DNA of 37,817 nucleotides from Burkholderiales bacterium (GCA_035560005.1 DATMAN010000101.1:1-37817), one strand, 5' to 3'; positions 8,460 through 17,097 are shown, numbered from the stretch's first letter. Translations and numbers: made by a program. The notes: a model not told the origin generated them from the sequence alone.

Positions 8460-9422
8460 TCACGGCCGCTCGTAGACGATCTTGATGTGCAGATGGTGAC
8501 TCGGATCGAGATTGTCCTCGTCCAGCGGTCTCGCCACGGTGATGGGCTTGAGCGGCCTGGCGAGGATCTCGCGCACGAAGTTCGGCAGCGCGAACACGCC
8601 CCGATGGGTGGCGCCGTTGTAGAACTGCAGGTCGCGCAACCCCCGCTCGCGGATTCGCCGCTCGACCTCCTCCTCTGACAGCGCGAGCGGGTCGGTCTCG
8701 TCGGAAGCCGCCGCCATTCCCCACCATGTGCCGTAGAGCGGGACGTACACCAGGTAGGGCCGCACGATCCTGAACGCCTCACGCAGCGAGCTGATGACCC
8801 GGTGATAGACGTTGGGGCGCGTCACGGGCGAGCCCAGGTGCATCGAGAACACGCCCCGCGGGCCGAGGATGCGGCGGCACTCGCGCAGGAACTCCACGCG
8901 ATACAGCGGTTCGGCCGGCCCGAACGGGTCGGTCAGGTCGAGCATCATCAGGTCGAACTGGTCGCGGCATTGCTCGACGTAGGCCTTGCCGTCGGTGATG
9001 AGCACCTTGAGGCGCGGATCGTCGAAGGCGCCCCGGTGCACCCTGGGCAGATGCTCCCTGCAGAACTTGACCACGACCTCGTCGATCTCGGCCATGACCA
9101 CTTCGCGCATCGACTTGTACTTCAGATACTCCTCGGCCGCACCGCCGTCGCCTCCGCCGATGATGAGGGCGCGCTGCGGCCCCGGGTGCGCGATGCCTCC
9201 CGGGTGGATCATGTTCTCGTGGTAATAGAACTCGTCCGCATCGGAGGTCATGAAGTAGTCGTCGATGCGCAGCGCGCGCCCGAACTTCACCGTTTCCAGG
9301 ACCTCGATGTCCTGGTACGGTGACTTGACGTGCGCAAGGCGGCGCGTGGCCCGGACCCAGAATCCGAAGCCTTCGTTCAGCTGCTCGATCGGAAAGAGGT
9401 CCGTGTCCTTGGGCGCCGCCAT
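8460..9422 (-). CDS. speE: spermidine synthase (polyamine aminopropyltransferase)
   Basis: A 320-residue aminopropyltransferase that moves the propylamine group of decarboxylated S-adenosylmethionine onto putrescine. Motifs visible are the cofactor loop LIIGGGDGGAAEE (87-98), EIDEVVVKFCREHLP (112-126) and the catalytic segment MMLDLTDPFGPAEPLY (159-174) with Asp162 and Asp165. The ATG at 9422 lies two bases after the stop of speD, so the two are translationally linked and the substrate maker and user are produced together. The C-terminal extension past residue 285 is somewhat longer than in E. coli SpeE. An inverted repeat (GACGAC/GTCGTC, 8444-8461) overlaps the stop codon but has no T-tract. 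Confidence 0.95.
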   Translation of the reverse strand: MAAPKDTDLFPIEQLNEGFGFWVRATRRLAHVKSPYQDIEVLETVKFGRALRIDDYFMTSDADEFYYHENMIHPGGIAHPGPQRALIIGGGDGGAAEEYLKYKSMREVVMAEIDEVVVKFCREHLPRVHRGAFDDPRLKVLITDGKAYVEQCRDQFDLMMLDLTDPFGPAEPLYRVEFLRECRRILGPRGVFSMHLGSPVTRPNVYHRVISSLREAFRIVRPYLVYVPLYGTWWGMAAASDETDPLALSEEEVERRIRERGLRDLQFYNGATHRGVFALPNFVREILARPLKPITVARPLDEDNLDPSHHLHIKIVYERP

Positions 9423-9424
9423 CC

Positions 9425-9850
9425 CTACAGCCTCTCGACCGAGTGCACGTTCTCGTGCGCCGGCTTGAAGGTGTCGAGCAGCGACTGGTAGAGCTTGCGC
9501 GCCTTGGGCCGGTTGTCCTGGGTGTAGGAGCACACGTAGACGTCGACCGTCACGTAGCGCTTCTCCGGCCAGGTGTGGATCGACATGTGCGACTCGGCGA
9601 GCACGATCATGCCCGTCACGCCCCCGCCACCGCCGAACTGGTGAAAGTAGTGACCGACCGCCGAGAGCCCGGCGTCGTGCACCAGCTTCAGGCAGTGATC
9701 CACGAGCAGTGGGGAGTCTACGAGAAAGCGATCTCCGCACGCGCAGTCGTAAAGATCGCCCATGATGTGGAGACCCGGGGTCTCCTTGACCTTCTGAAGC
9801 GTCTCCGCCTTTTGGACCGGAAGAACCTGCTTCAGCTTGAGATTACGCAT
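9425..9850 (-). CDS. speD: S-adenosylmethionine decarboxylase proenzyme, short class
   Basis: A 141-residue proenzyme of the short bacterial/archaeal AdoMet decarboxylase type. Self-cleavage is expected between Glu86 and Ser87 (LAESHMSIHTWPE), turning Ser87 into the pyruvoyl cofactor; His92 and Cys107 match the conserved processing and catalytic residues, and HIMGDLYDC (28-36) is a family motif. The start ATG at 9850 is chosen because GGAGGG stands seven bases upstream on this strand; the reading frame stays open to 9925 but that extension has no family match. It supplies decarboxylated AdoMet to SpeE, encoded immediately downstream. A promoter about 210 bases upstream predicts a long leader. 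Confidence 0.95.
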   Translation of the reverse strand: MRNLKLKQVLPVQKAETLQKVKETPGLHIMGDLYDCACGDRFLVDSPLLVDHCLKLVHDAGLSAVGHYFHQFGGGGGVTGMIVLAESHMSIHTWPEKRYVTVDVYVCSYTQDNRPKARKLYQSLLDTFKPAHENVHSVERL

Positions 9851-9944
9851 CTCACATACCCTCCGTAATGTGGCGCCCACTTGCAGGGGACCACCTTGCG
9901 TCGAGAACGCGTACACCCAAACCAACCGATTCCCGCCGAACCAC

Positions 9945-9978
9945 CCTTCGAAGGAAGTCCGACTTTCTCAAGGTCGGA
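9945..9978 (-). promoter_or_regulatory. hairpin and palindrome in the speD leader
   Basis: Inside the predicted speD leader are a perfect inverted repeat TCCGAC (9958-9963) / GTCGGA (9973-9978) with a 9-nt loop, and beside it a 10-base palindrome CCTTCGAAGG at 9945-9954. They could form a regulatory structure. I do not recognise a known riboswitch class. Confidence 0.35.
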
Positions 9979-10059
9979 GTTCGCTCGCTGCCGTGAGTCC
10001 AGCGACCCAGCGACCGGACGGAGACTTCGCTCGCTTACCGGCCATTTCTTTGAGCGCGC

Positions 10060-10087
10060 ACTATACGGCCTCGCGCGAGATTTTCAA
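10060..10087 (-). promoter_or_regulatory. promoter of speD-speE
   Basis: On the minus strand TTGAAA (complement of 10082-10087) and TATAGT (complement of 10060-10065) are separated by 16 bases. Transcription would begin near 10053, leaving a leader of about 200 nt before the speD start. Confidence 0.65.
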
Positions 10088-10141
10088 GTGTTTTTTCCGG
10101 TCTTGTGGAGGATTCGCCCGGCTTTCGGCCGTCGCGCGCGC

Positions 10142-11815
10142 TCACGCTTGCTCGCCGGCGGCGAGCAGACGCGCCAGAGTCTCGTCGGCCGGACGCGCCA
10201 GGAGATCCACGCCGAGCCGGGCGAAGGTCACTGCAGCGGCCAGCGCGCGCCGGTCTGCGCCGTGATCCAGGGACCACTGCGCCTGGCGCGCGAGCAGCAG
10301 CAACGCAGCCGCGCGCCCCAGCGTAAGGGCAAAGCGGCGCGCGCCCGCCTCCTGCGCCCAGCCGCTGGTGGAAGCCAGCCAGGTTCCGGCCGAGCCGAGC
10401 GCACCCTGCGCCACCCGGGCGCAATCGGCGAGCTGTGGCTCGCGCGCGGCGGAAGCCAGTGCCTGCGCCTCGACTTCCAGCGCGGCCAGTGCCTTTCCCC
10501 CGCTCACGGCGCGCAACGCATCGAGCGCCAGCACGTTCGTGGTGCCCTCCCAGATCGGGAACACCTGGGCGTCACGCAGCAGCACGGGTATGCCGGTGTC
10601 CTCGACGTAGCCGGCTCCGCCGAAGGATTCCACGACCTCCGAGAGCACGGCCACCGACTGCTTGGCGGTCAGCAGCTTGGCGAGCGGGGTGAGCAGCCGC
10701 AGCAGGTCGCGCTGGGCTTCGTCGGCCTCGCCGGCCTCTTCGCGCCCGAGCAACTCGACCACGGCAAACGCGAGATGAAAGCCGGCCTCGAACTCGGCCT
10801 GCAGAGCCGCAAGCGTATCCACATGTAACGCCTTCTCCGAGAGTGGCGCACCGAAAGCGACCCGCTTGCGGGCGTAGTCGCGCGCCAGCGCCAAGCCGCG
10901 GCGCATGTACGATACGGCGCTCACCGCGTTCCAGGTGCGGGTCACGTTGAGCATCGGCGCAATCGCCCGCACCCCTTCGGAGAGGCCGGCCACGGGCTGT
11001 GCCGCGGTTCCTTCCAGCGTGAGTTCGGCGGTGGGGACCTTGCGCGTACCCAGCTTGTCCTTCAGGCGATGCACGATCAGGTTGTTGGGTCGCCCGTCGG
11101 GATGCCGCGTCTCGAGATAGAACAGCGCCAGCCCCTTTCCGCCGGGCGGGTTGCCTTCCGGTCGCGCCAGCGTCAGCGCCATCTGCGCGCCGATCGCGGA
11201 GGTGAACCACTTCCGTCCGTACAGCGCCCAGTGCCCGTCGACCCGGCGTGCGACCGTCTCGGACAGACCGACGTCGGAACCGCCGGTCGACTCGGTCATC
11301 CACTGTCCGCTGGTCCAGAACAGATTCGGGTCGCGGCTGGTGAGCCTGGGCAGCGCCCTGGCGGCGAGCGCGGCGTTGCCCGAACCGCCGAGCACCTTGG
11401 CTGCGCCGTCCGTCATGGCGAGCGGACAGGAATACAGGTCCGTGGAAGGCGTGAACAGGTAAACCAGCGCGAACTGGTGGATGCGGGAGAAGCGGCCGTG
11501 CCGGCGCTCGTAGGCGCTGGCCACGAGCCCATGCTGGGCAGCCAGCCGCTCCGCGAGCCGCCAGAGCGGCGACAGCTCGATCCGATCGACGCGGTTGCCC
11601 CAGGCGTCCCAGGGCGTATGGCGCGGCTCATTCAACCTGTCGGCAAGCTGCATGCGGTACAGCTCGCGGCCTGCCAGCTCGCCCATCTCGCCGAGTTCAG
11701 GCTCGATCGCCCTCAGCACCTCCGCCGGCAGCGCGCGGGCGAGATAGCCGCGCAGCACCGGATCGGAGAGGTATTGGTTCGAGAGGTCGGGTGGAGATTG
11801 GGTGAACGGAAGCAA
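10142..11815 (-). CDS. AidB-like acyl-CoA dehydrogenase
   Basis: A 557-residue flavoprotein of the AidB branch of acyl-CoA dehydrogenases. The N-terminus FTQSPPDLSNQYLSDPVLRGYL matches the AidB extension. QWMTESTGGSDVG (171-183) is the FAD-binding motif of the middle domain; SFGGAGYVEDTGIP (397-410) and IWEGTTNVL (421-429) are the C-terminal landmarks. About 120 residues follow that are longer than in ordinary acyl-CoA dehydrogenases. E. coli AidB is induced by alkylation damage, binds DNA and has weak isovaleryl-CoA activity, but many AidB-like proteins are metabolic. The start is a TTG at 11815, supported by the N-terminal family match. It follows the aldehyde dehydrogenase gene by 21 bases, so a metabolic role in the same operon is plausible. 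Confidence 0.88.
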   Translation of the reverse strand: MLPFTQSPPDLSNQYLSDPVLRGYLARALPAEVLRAIEPELGEMGELAGRELYRMQLADRLNEPRHTPWDAWGNRVDRIELSPLWRLAERLAAQHGLVASAYERRHGRFSRIHQFALVYLFTPSTDLYSCPLAMTDGAAKVLGGSGNAALAARALPRLTSRDPNLFWTSGQWMTESTGGSDVGLSETVARRVDGHWALYGRKWFTSAIGAQMALTLARPEGNPPGGKGLALFYLETRHPDGRPNNLIVHRLKDKLGTRKVPTAELTLEGTAAQPVAGLSEGVRAIAPMLNVTRTWNAVSAVSYMRRGLALARDYARKRVAFGAPLSEKALHVDTLAALQAEFEAGFHLAFAVVELLGREEAGEADEAQRDLLRLLTPLAKLLTAKQSVAVLSEVVESFGGAGYVEDTGIPVLLRDAQVFPIWEGTTNVLALDALRAVSGGKALAALEVEAQALASAAREPQLADCARVAQGALGSAGTWLASTSGWAQEAGARRFALTLGRAAALLLLARQAQWSLDHGADRRALAAAVTFARLGVDLLARPADETLARLLAAGEQA

Positions 11816-11836
11816 CGGTCGCGCGCCCGGTCGATC

Positions 11837-13336
11837 TCAACCCGCTTCTCTCGGCTGGATGCCGCCCATGCAGAGATACTTGATCTCGAGAAACTCCTCG
11901 ATGCCGTACCTGGAGCCTTCGCGGCCGATGCCGGACTGCTTCACGCCTCCGAAGGGCGCGACTTCATTGGAGATGAGTCCGGTGTTGATGCCGACCATGC
12001 CGGATTCGAGCCCCTCGCCGACGCGCCAGATGCGACCGATGTCGCGCGCGTAGAAGTAGGAGGCGAGCCCGAATTCGGTGTCGTTGGCCATGGCGATGCC
12101 CTCGGCTTCGGTCTTGAAGCGGAACAGCGGCGCCACCGGGCCGAAGGTCTCCTCCGTCATGACCTTCATTGCAGGGGTCACCTCGGTGAGCAGCGTAGGC
12201 TCGAAGAACAGCCCGCCGAGCTTGTGCTTCTTCCCGCCGACGATGACTTTGGCGCCCTTGGCGACGGCGTCGGAGATGTGCTCTTCGACCTTGGCCACCG
12301 CGTTCTCGTCGATCAGCGGACCGATGTTCACGCCGGCTTCGGTACCCGGGCCCACCTTCAGCGCCTTGATTCTCTCGGCCAGCTTGCCGGCGAAGGCGTC
12401 GTAGACGCCCTCCTGCACGAAGATGCGGTTGGCGCACACGCAGGTCTGGCCGGCGTTGCGGTACTTGGAGATCATCGCCCCCTCGACTGCCGCGTCGAGG
12501 TCCGCATCGTCGAATACCAGGAAGGGCGCGTTGCCGCCCAGCTCGAGCGAGATTTTCTTGATGGTGGCCGCGCTCTGCGCCATCAGGGTGCGGCCGACCT
12601 CGGTCGAACCGGTGAAGCTGATCTTGGCGACCTTGGGGTTGGCGGTCAGCTCGCCGCCGATGTCTCTCGCCCCGCCCGTGATCACGTTGAGCACGCCCCT
12701 CGGGATCCCGGCGCGCTCGGCCAGTTCGGCCAGCGCGAGCGCCGAGAACGGCGTCTGGGTGGCCGGCTTGATGACCACCGTGCAGCCGGCGGCGAGCGCC
12801 GGCGCGGCTTTGCGCGTGATCATGGCGGCGGGGAAGTTCCACGGCGTGATCAGGCCGCAGACGCCCACTGGCTGCTTGATCACGACCAGCCGCCGGTCCG
12901 CCCATGGGCTGGGAATCAGGTCGCCGTAGACACGCTTGGCTTCCTCGGAAAACCATTCGATGAACGAGGCAGCGTAGGCGATCTCGCCTTTGGCCTCGGG
13001 CAGGGGCTTGCCCTGCTCCGTGGTCATGATGAGGCCGAGGTCGTCCTGGTTGGCCATCATCAGCTCGAACCACTTGCGCAGAAGCGCCGCGCGTTCCTTG
13101 GCGAGCTTCGCGCGCCACGCGGGCAGCGCCGCGGCCGCGGCATCGACCGCGCGCCGGGTTTCCGCCGCGCCCATCTTCGGGATCGCGCCGATCACCGCCC
13201 CGGTGGCCGGATTGAGCACGTCCACGGTCGCCTTCGAATCGGCGTCGACCCAACGGCCGTCGACGTAGCACCGGGTACGGAACAGGTTCGGGTCCTTCAG
13301 TTGCGGTACGAAACTGGCGTCCAGAGGAGCGTTCAT
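11837..13336 (-). CDS. gabD: NAD(P)-dependent succinate-semialdehyde dehydrogenase
   Basis: A 499-residue aldehyde dehydrogenase most like GabD/SSADH, which oxidises succinate semialdehyde to succinate. Seen are the cofactor motif FTGSTEVGRTLM (241-252), LELGGNAP with the general base Glu265, and GQTCVCANR with nucleophile Cys299 and a second cysteine two residues on, Cys301, the spacing that forms a redox-switch disulfide in human SSADH. TPWNFPAAMITRK (164-176) is the usual ALDH signature. The ATG at 13336 has GGAG eight bases upstream. It is first of a two-gene unit with the AidB-like dehydrogenase. Related semialdehyde substrates such as glutarate semialdehyde cannot be excluded. Confidence 0.9.
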   Translation of the reverse strand: MNAPLDASFVPQLKDPNLFRTRCYVDGRWVDADSKATVDVLNPATGAVIGAIPKMGAAETRRAVDAAAAALPAWRAKLAKERAALLRKWFELMMANQDDLGLIMTTEQGKPLPEAKGEIAYAASFIEWFSEEAKRVYGDLIPSPWADRRLVVIKQPVGVCGLITPWNFPAAMITRKAAPALAAGCTVVIKPATQTPFSALALAELAERAGIPRGVLNVITGGARDIGGELTANPKVAKISFTGSTEVGRTLMAQSAATIKKISLELGGNAPFLVFDDADLDAAVEGAMISKYRNAGQTCVCANRIFVQEGVYDAFAGKLAERIKALKVGPGTEAGVNIGPLIDENAVAKVEEHISDAVAKGAKVIVGGKKHKLGGLFFEPTLLTEVTPAMKVMTEETFGPVAPLFRFKTEAEGIAMANDTEFGLASYFYARDIGRIWRVGEGLESGMVGINTGLISNEVAPFGGVKQSGIGREGSRYGIEEFLEIKYLCMGGIQPREAG

Positions 13337-13528
13337 GGCGTTTCTCCGTCGATCTGCTGCTGGGACATCGCAACGATTATAGGCCGGGACGAAGGAGAGG
13401 CTGAGTCGGCGCGTACCGGGGCGCGGGAACCCCCGAAGGCGGATTCGCATCTTTCTTAATATTGCCGAGAGTTCCGGGCCGGCGGGTTAGGATATCCGCG
13501 CGCGGTCGATTACAACTGGAGGGTCCCC

Positions 13529-15178
13529 ATGAAAGTCTCCAAACTCCGGTCTTGGTCGCTCGCCGCCGCGCTGTGCGCAGTGGTGGCGGCAGCGTGGGCG
13601 CACGAAGACGACGATGCACCGCAAGGCAGACCGCCCGAGAAGCTCGGCAAGGTCGAATTCCCTGTTTCCTGCAACGCCGCGGCGCAGAAGGAATTCAACC
13701 GGGCGATGGCGCTGTTCCACTCGTTCTGGTTCGATCCGGCCAAGAAGTCCTTCGGCAAGGTACTGGAGCACGATCCGAAGTGCGGCATGGCGCATTGGGG
13801 AATCGCCTTCATGTCGATGGGCAACCCGTTCGCCTGGCCGGCCAACCCGAACGCGATGAAGACCGCCGCAGCAGCCGCCGCCGAGGCGCGCCGCGTCGGT
13901 GCCGCGACGGCGCGAGAGCGCGATTACATCGAAGCGATGGCCGTCTTCTTCAAGGACTGGGACAGTGTCGAACACCGGACCCGCGTGGTGGCCTGGGAGA
14001 AGGCGATGGAGGCAGTGGCGCAACGCTATCCCGACGACATCGAGGCGAAGGTCCTTTATGCGCTGCTGCTCAACGCGACCGCCTTGCCCACGGACAAGAC
14101 CTTCGCCAACCAGCTCAAGGCGGCGGAGATTCTCGAGCCGCTGTTCAGCCGGTATCCCGATCATCCGGGAATCCCGCACTACCTGATCCACACCTACGAC
14201 TACGCCGAGCTGGCTCAGAGAGGCCTGCCGGCGGCTCGCGTCTACGCCGGGATCGCCCCGTCGGTGCCGCACGCGCTGCACATGCCGTCGCACATCTTCT
14301 CCCGGGTCGGACTGTGGCAAGAGATGGTGGAGGGCAACCGCGCCTCCTACCGTGCGGCGATGAACGAGCTGACCGAGAAGACGCTGGGCATCGGCGCCTA
14401 CGATGCGCTGCATGCCATGGACTACATGGTCTTCGGCCATCTCCAACTGGCGCAGGACAAGGCGGCGCAGAAGCTGGCCGACGAAGTCGCCTCGATACGC
14501 AAAGTGAACGTCGAGAACTTCGTCGCGGCGTACGCCTTTGCCTCGATCCCCTCGCGCATCGCGCTGGAACACAACGACTGGGAAAGGGCGGCAGCGCTCG
14601 AACTGTCTCCGCCCGACCTCGCCTGGAACAAGTTCCCGCAGGCTGAGGCGATCCTGGTCTTCGCCCGAGGCCTGGGCGCGGCGCGAAGCGGCAAGCTCGA
14701 AGCGGCTCGCCGCGACGCGCAGCGGCTCGAAGCGCTGAAAGAAGCCATGACCGCGGCGAAGCTGGGCTACTGGGCCGGGCAGGCGGACTTCCAGATCAAG
14801 ACGGTGAATGCATGGATCGCCTTCGCGGAGAAGCGCACCGATGAGGCCTTGCGGTTGATGCGGGCCGCCGCCCAGACCGAGGAAGCGAGCGACAAGCACC
14901 CGGTGACCCCGGGCAATATCGTGCCATCGCGCGAGCTGCTGGCGGAAATGCTGATGGCGCTGGACCAGCCGGCGCAGGCGCTCGCCGAGTACGAGCGCTC
15001 GCTCAAGCGCGATCCGAACCGCTTCCGGGCCATCTACGGCGCCGGCCGCGCGGCCGAGGCGGCGGGCAGGATCGATCTCGCGCGCAGCTACTACCGGCAG
15101 CTTCGCGAACTGACCGCCACGCGCGACAGCGAGCGACCCGAGATCACCTACGCCTCGGCATTTCTGGCGCAGAACTGA
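13529..15178 (+). CDS. exported TPR protein with conserved histidine motifs
   Basis: A 549-residue protein with a signal peptide (MKVSKLRSWSLAAALCAVVAAAWA, cleavage before HEDDD). It is all-helical with several tetratricopeptide-like units; the clearest are at the C-terminus (ALAEYERSLKRDPNRFRAIYGAGRAAEAAG, about 490-520). Between residues 205 and 260 the family motifs HPGIPHYLIHTYD and HALHMPSHIFSRVG supply six closely spaced histidines (212, 217, 221, 248, 251, 255), suggesting a metal or haem site. Cys49 and Cys85 could form a disulfide. The start has GGAGGG nine bases upstream. I recognise this as a recurrent bacterial TPR family but know no established function. It is divergent from gabD and convergent with the SDR gene. 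Confidence 0.85.
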   Translation: MKVSKLRSWSLAAALCAVVAAAWAHEDDDAPQGRPPEKLGKVEFPVSCNAAAQKEFNRAMALFHSFWFDPAKKSFGKVLEHDPKCGMAHWGIAFMSMGNPFAWPANPNAMKTAAAAAAEARRVGAATARERDYIEAMAVFFKDWDSVEHRTRVVAWEKAMEAVAQRYPDDIEAKVLYALLLNATALPTDKTFANQLKAAEILEPLFSRYPDHPGIPHYLIHTYDYAELAQRGLPAARVYAGIAPSVPHALHMPSHIFSRVGLWQEMVEGNRASYRAAMNELTEKTLGIGAYDALHAMDYMVFGHLQLAQDKAAQKLADEVASIRKVNVENFVAAYAFASIPSRIALEHNDWERAAALELSPPDLAWNKFPQAEAILVFARGLGAARSGKLEAARRDAQRLEALKEAMTAAKLGYWAGQADFQIKTVNAWIAFAEKRTDEALRLMRAAAQTEEASDKHPVTPGNIVPSRELLAEMLMALDQPAQALAEYERSLKRDPNRFRAIYGAGRAAEAAGRIDLARSYYRQLRELTATRDSERPEITYASAFLAQN

Positions 15179-15288
15179 ACCGGTCTTTCCGCCGTTTCAC
15201 TCGCTGCGCAGGACGCGCATCACGCGATGCCCGCGCCGCAACGAGCTGCTGTGCAGCGTGTCAAGTGGTTCGCGCTTCGCTGTGAAGA

Positions 15289-16068
15289 TCAGAAAGTTCC
15301 CGGATAGGCGCCGCCGTCGATCAGGAAGTTCATGCCGGTGACGTAGCCGGCCTGCACGGAGCACAGGAACGCACAGGCGGCGCCGAACTCCTCGATCGTA
15401 CCGAAGCGTCCTGCGGGAATCGCCCTGCGGCGCGCCTCGTGGACTTCCTCGAAGGTCTTGCCCTGCATCCTCGCCGCGGCCTGGCTGCGTTTGGCGAGCG
15501 TTTCGGTGTCGAACTGCCCGGGCAGCAGATTGTTGATCGTGACGTTGCGCGCGACCGTCTTGCGCGCCACGCCGGCGACGAAGCCGGTGAGTCCGGAGCG
15601 CGCGCCGTTGGACAGCGCGAGAATGTCGATCGGCGCCTTCACCGCCACGGAGGTGATGTTGACGATCCGGCCGAACCCGCGGGCCATCATGCCATCCACC
15701 GTGGCCTTGATCAGCTCGATGGGCGCCAGCATGTTGGCGTCGAGCGCCCTGATCCAGTCCTCGCGCGAGAACTCGCGGAAGTCTCCGGCGGGCGGCCCCC
15801 CGGCATTGTTGACCAGAATGTCGGGGTCGGGACACGCAGCCAGCGCGGCCTTGCGGCCCTCTTCCGAGACGATGTCGGCTGCCACAGTCGTCACTTTCAC
15901 CCCGCTCGCCCTGCGGATTTCCTCCGCAGTGGCTTCCAGCGTCTCGCGGTTGCGCGCCACGATCGTCAGGTTCACACCTTCGCGCGCAAGCGCCAGCGCG
16001 CAGCCCTTGCCGAGACCTTTGCTCGCTGCGCAGACCAGCGCGGTCTTGCCCTTGATTCCCAGGTCCAT
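15289..16068 (-). CDS. SDR family protein lacking the usual Tyr/Lys pair
   Basis: A 259-residue classical-length short-chain dehydrogenase/reductase. The Rossmann glycine motif is VCAASKGLGKG (12-22), the NNAG motif is VNNAGG (86-91), and Ser140 (NITSVAV) stands where the catalytic serine lies. Thirteen residues on, where YxxxK is expected, it reads SNGAR (153-157), so both Tyr and Lys are replaced. This substitution recurs in an atypical SDR subgroup and the protein otherwise looks intact, so it is not a degraded gene. Activity as a normal ketoreductase is doubtful; it may act with different chemistry or bind NAD(P) without turnover. It is divergent from mlaA and not in an obvious operon. 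Confidence 0.85.
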   Translation of the reverse strand: MDLGIKGKTALVCAASKGLGKGCALALAREGVNLTIVARNRETLEATAEEIRRASGVKVTTVAADIVSEEGRKAALAACPDPDILVNNAGGPPAGDFREFSREDWIRALDANMLAPIELIKATVDGMMARGFGRIVNITSVAVKAPIDILALSNGARSGLTGFVAGVARKTVARNVTINNLLPGQFDTETLAKRSQAAARMQGKTFEEVHEARRRAIPAGRFGTIEEFGAACAFLCSVQAGYVTGMNFLIDGGAYPGTF

Positions 16069-16174
16069 CGCTGTCCCCGTGTCGTGTCCGTTTCGTCAAA
16101 AGCCGCTATGTTGGCGAAGGCGATTGCGCTTTGCAAACGGCAAGAACGTTCAAAGCCGAGGCGATGGCGGACGC

Positions 16175-16180
16175 TATAAT
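16175..16180 (+). promoter_or_regulatory. -10 element upstream of mlaA
   Basis: A consensus TATAAT stands 34 bases before the mlaA start codon. No good -35 hexamer lies at 16-18 bases, so the promoter may depend on an activator or an upstream element. Confidence 0.45.
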
Positions 16181-16213
16181 CCGCCGCTTTCGACCCGCTG
16201 CGAGCTCCCGACA

Positions 16214-17002
16214 ATGCCTCGCTCCTCTTTCTGGATCCTTGTCTGCGCGGCGGTATTGATGTGCGGCTGCGCGAGCGCCCCAGGGCGGCAGGATCCGCTG
16301 GAGCCGATGAACCGCAGGATCTACGCGTTCAACCATGCGGTCGACCGAGCGGTGCTCAGACCCGTGGCCAGAGGCTATGCCAAGGTCGTACCCGGTGTCG
16401 CACGGCGCGGGGTCACCAACTTCTTCCGCAACATCGGCATGATCGTCACGATCTTCAACGACGCGCTGCAGCTCAAGGGTGAGAAGGTGCCGGTCGACAT
16501 GGCGCGCTTCGCCACCAATGCGGTCTTCGGCCTGGGGGGACTGATCGACGTCGCCACGGAACTCGACATCGAGTACCGCGACGAGGATTTCGGCCAGACG
16601 CTCGGCTACTGGGGCGTCGACAGCGGGCCCTACCTGGTGCTGCCGTTCTTGGGTCCGAGCAGCCTGCGCGATGGGCCCGCGCTCGCCGTGGACTATGTGG
16701 TGAGCCCCTTTCACTGGGGCTTGGAAGATCACCACGACGCGGGCTGGGCGCTTTTCGGATTGAATGCCGTCAATACGCGCGCCAACCTGCTGACGCTGGA
16801 CAATGTCCTCGCGCAGCAGATCGACCCCTATGCCTTCCTGCGCGACACCTATCTGCAGCGACGCGAGTATCTGATCCACGACGGCAACCCGCCGAAGCCG
16901 CGGGCCGCGCCGGACGCGGCACGGCCGAAATCGCTGCGGGAAATCGAAGAAGAGGAATTCGGCGACGAGCCGGTGAGCGCCCCGGCGCAACAGTCACCCT
17001 GA
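16214..17002 (+). CDS. mlaA: MlaA (VacJ) outer-membrane lipoprotein
   Basis: A 262-residue lipoprotein of the MlaA/VacJ family, the outer-membrane part of the Mla system that removes misplaced phospholipids from the outer leaflet. The signal peptide ends in VLMCGC, giving the lipidated cysteine near residue 20, and the start at ATG 16214 fits this. Family motifs follow: DPLEPMNRRIYAFNHAVDR (about 27-45), NFFRNIGMIVTIFNDALQLK, a FGLGGLIDVATE stretch, DFGQTLGYWGVDSGPYLVLPFLGPSSLRDG and a tail AFLRDTYLQRREYLI. The tail beyond this is acidic (EIEEEEFGDEP). The mlaFEDCB transport genes are not in the window, as is common for mlaA located alone. Confidence 0.95.
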   Translation: MPRSSFWILVCAAVLMCGCASAPGRQDPLEPMNRRIYAFNHAVDRAVLRPVARGYAKVVPGVARRGVTNFFRNIGMIVTIFNDALQLKGEKVPVDMARFATNAVFGLGGLIDVATELDIEYRDEDFGQTLGYWGVDSGPYLVLPFLGPSSLRDGPALAVDYVVSPFHWGLEDHHDAGWALFGLNAVNTRANLLTLDNVLAQQIDPYAFLRDTYLQRREYLIHDGNPPKPRAAPDAARPKSLREIEEEEFGDEPVSAPAQQSP

Positions 17003-17097
17003 GGGCTGCGGCACTCCAACCCGGAGGCGCAAGGAGAAACTCGACGCAAAGGCCGCGGTGGAAGTGCTTTGCGCGCTTCTGTGCGCCGTGGCGAAGC

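Noticed and set aside
8444..8461. Terminator after speE
   Set aside because: The 6-bp inverted repeat overlaps the stop codon and lacks a following T-run.
9851..9925. N-terminal extension of SpeD
   Set aside because: The added residues do not resemble the family, and a strong ribosome site stands before the ATG at 9850.
11069..13459. A 796-codon open frame on the plus strand
   Set aside because: It is antisense to the AidB-like and aldehyde dehydrogenase genes, which have clear family motifs.
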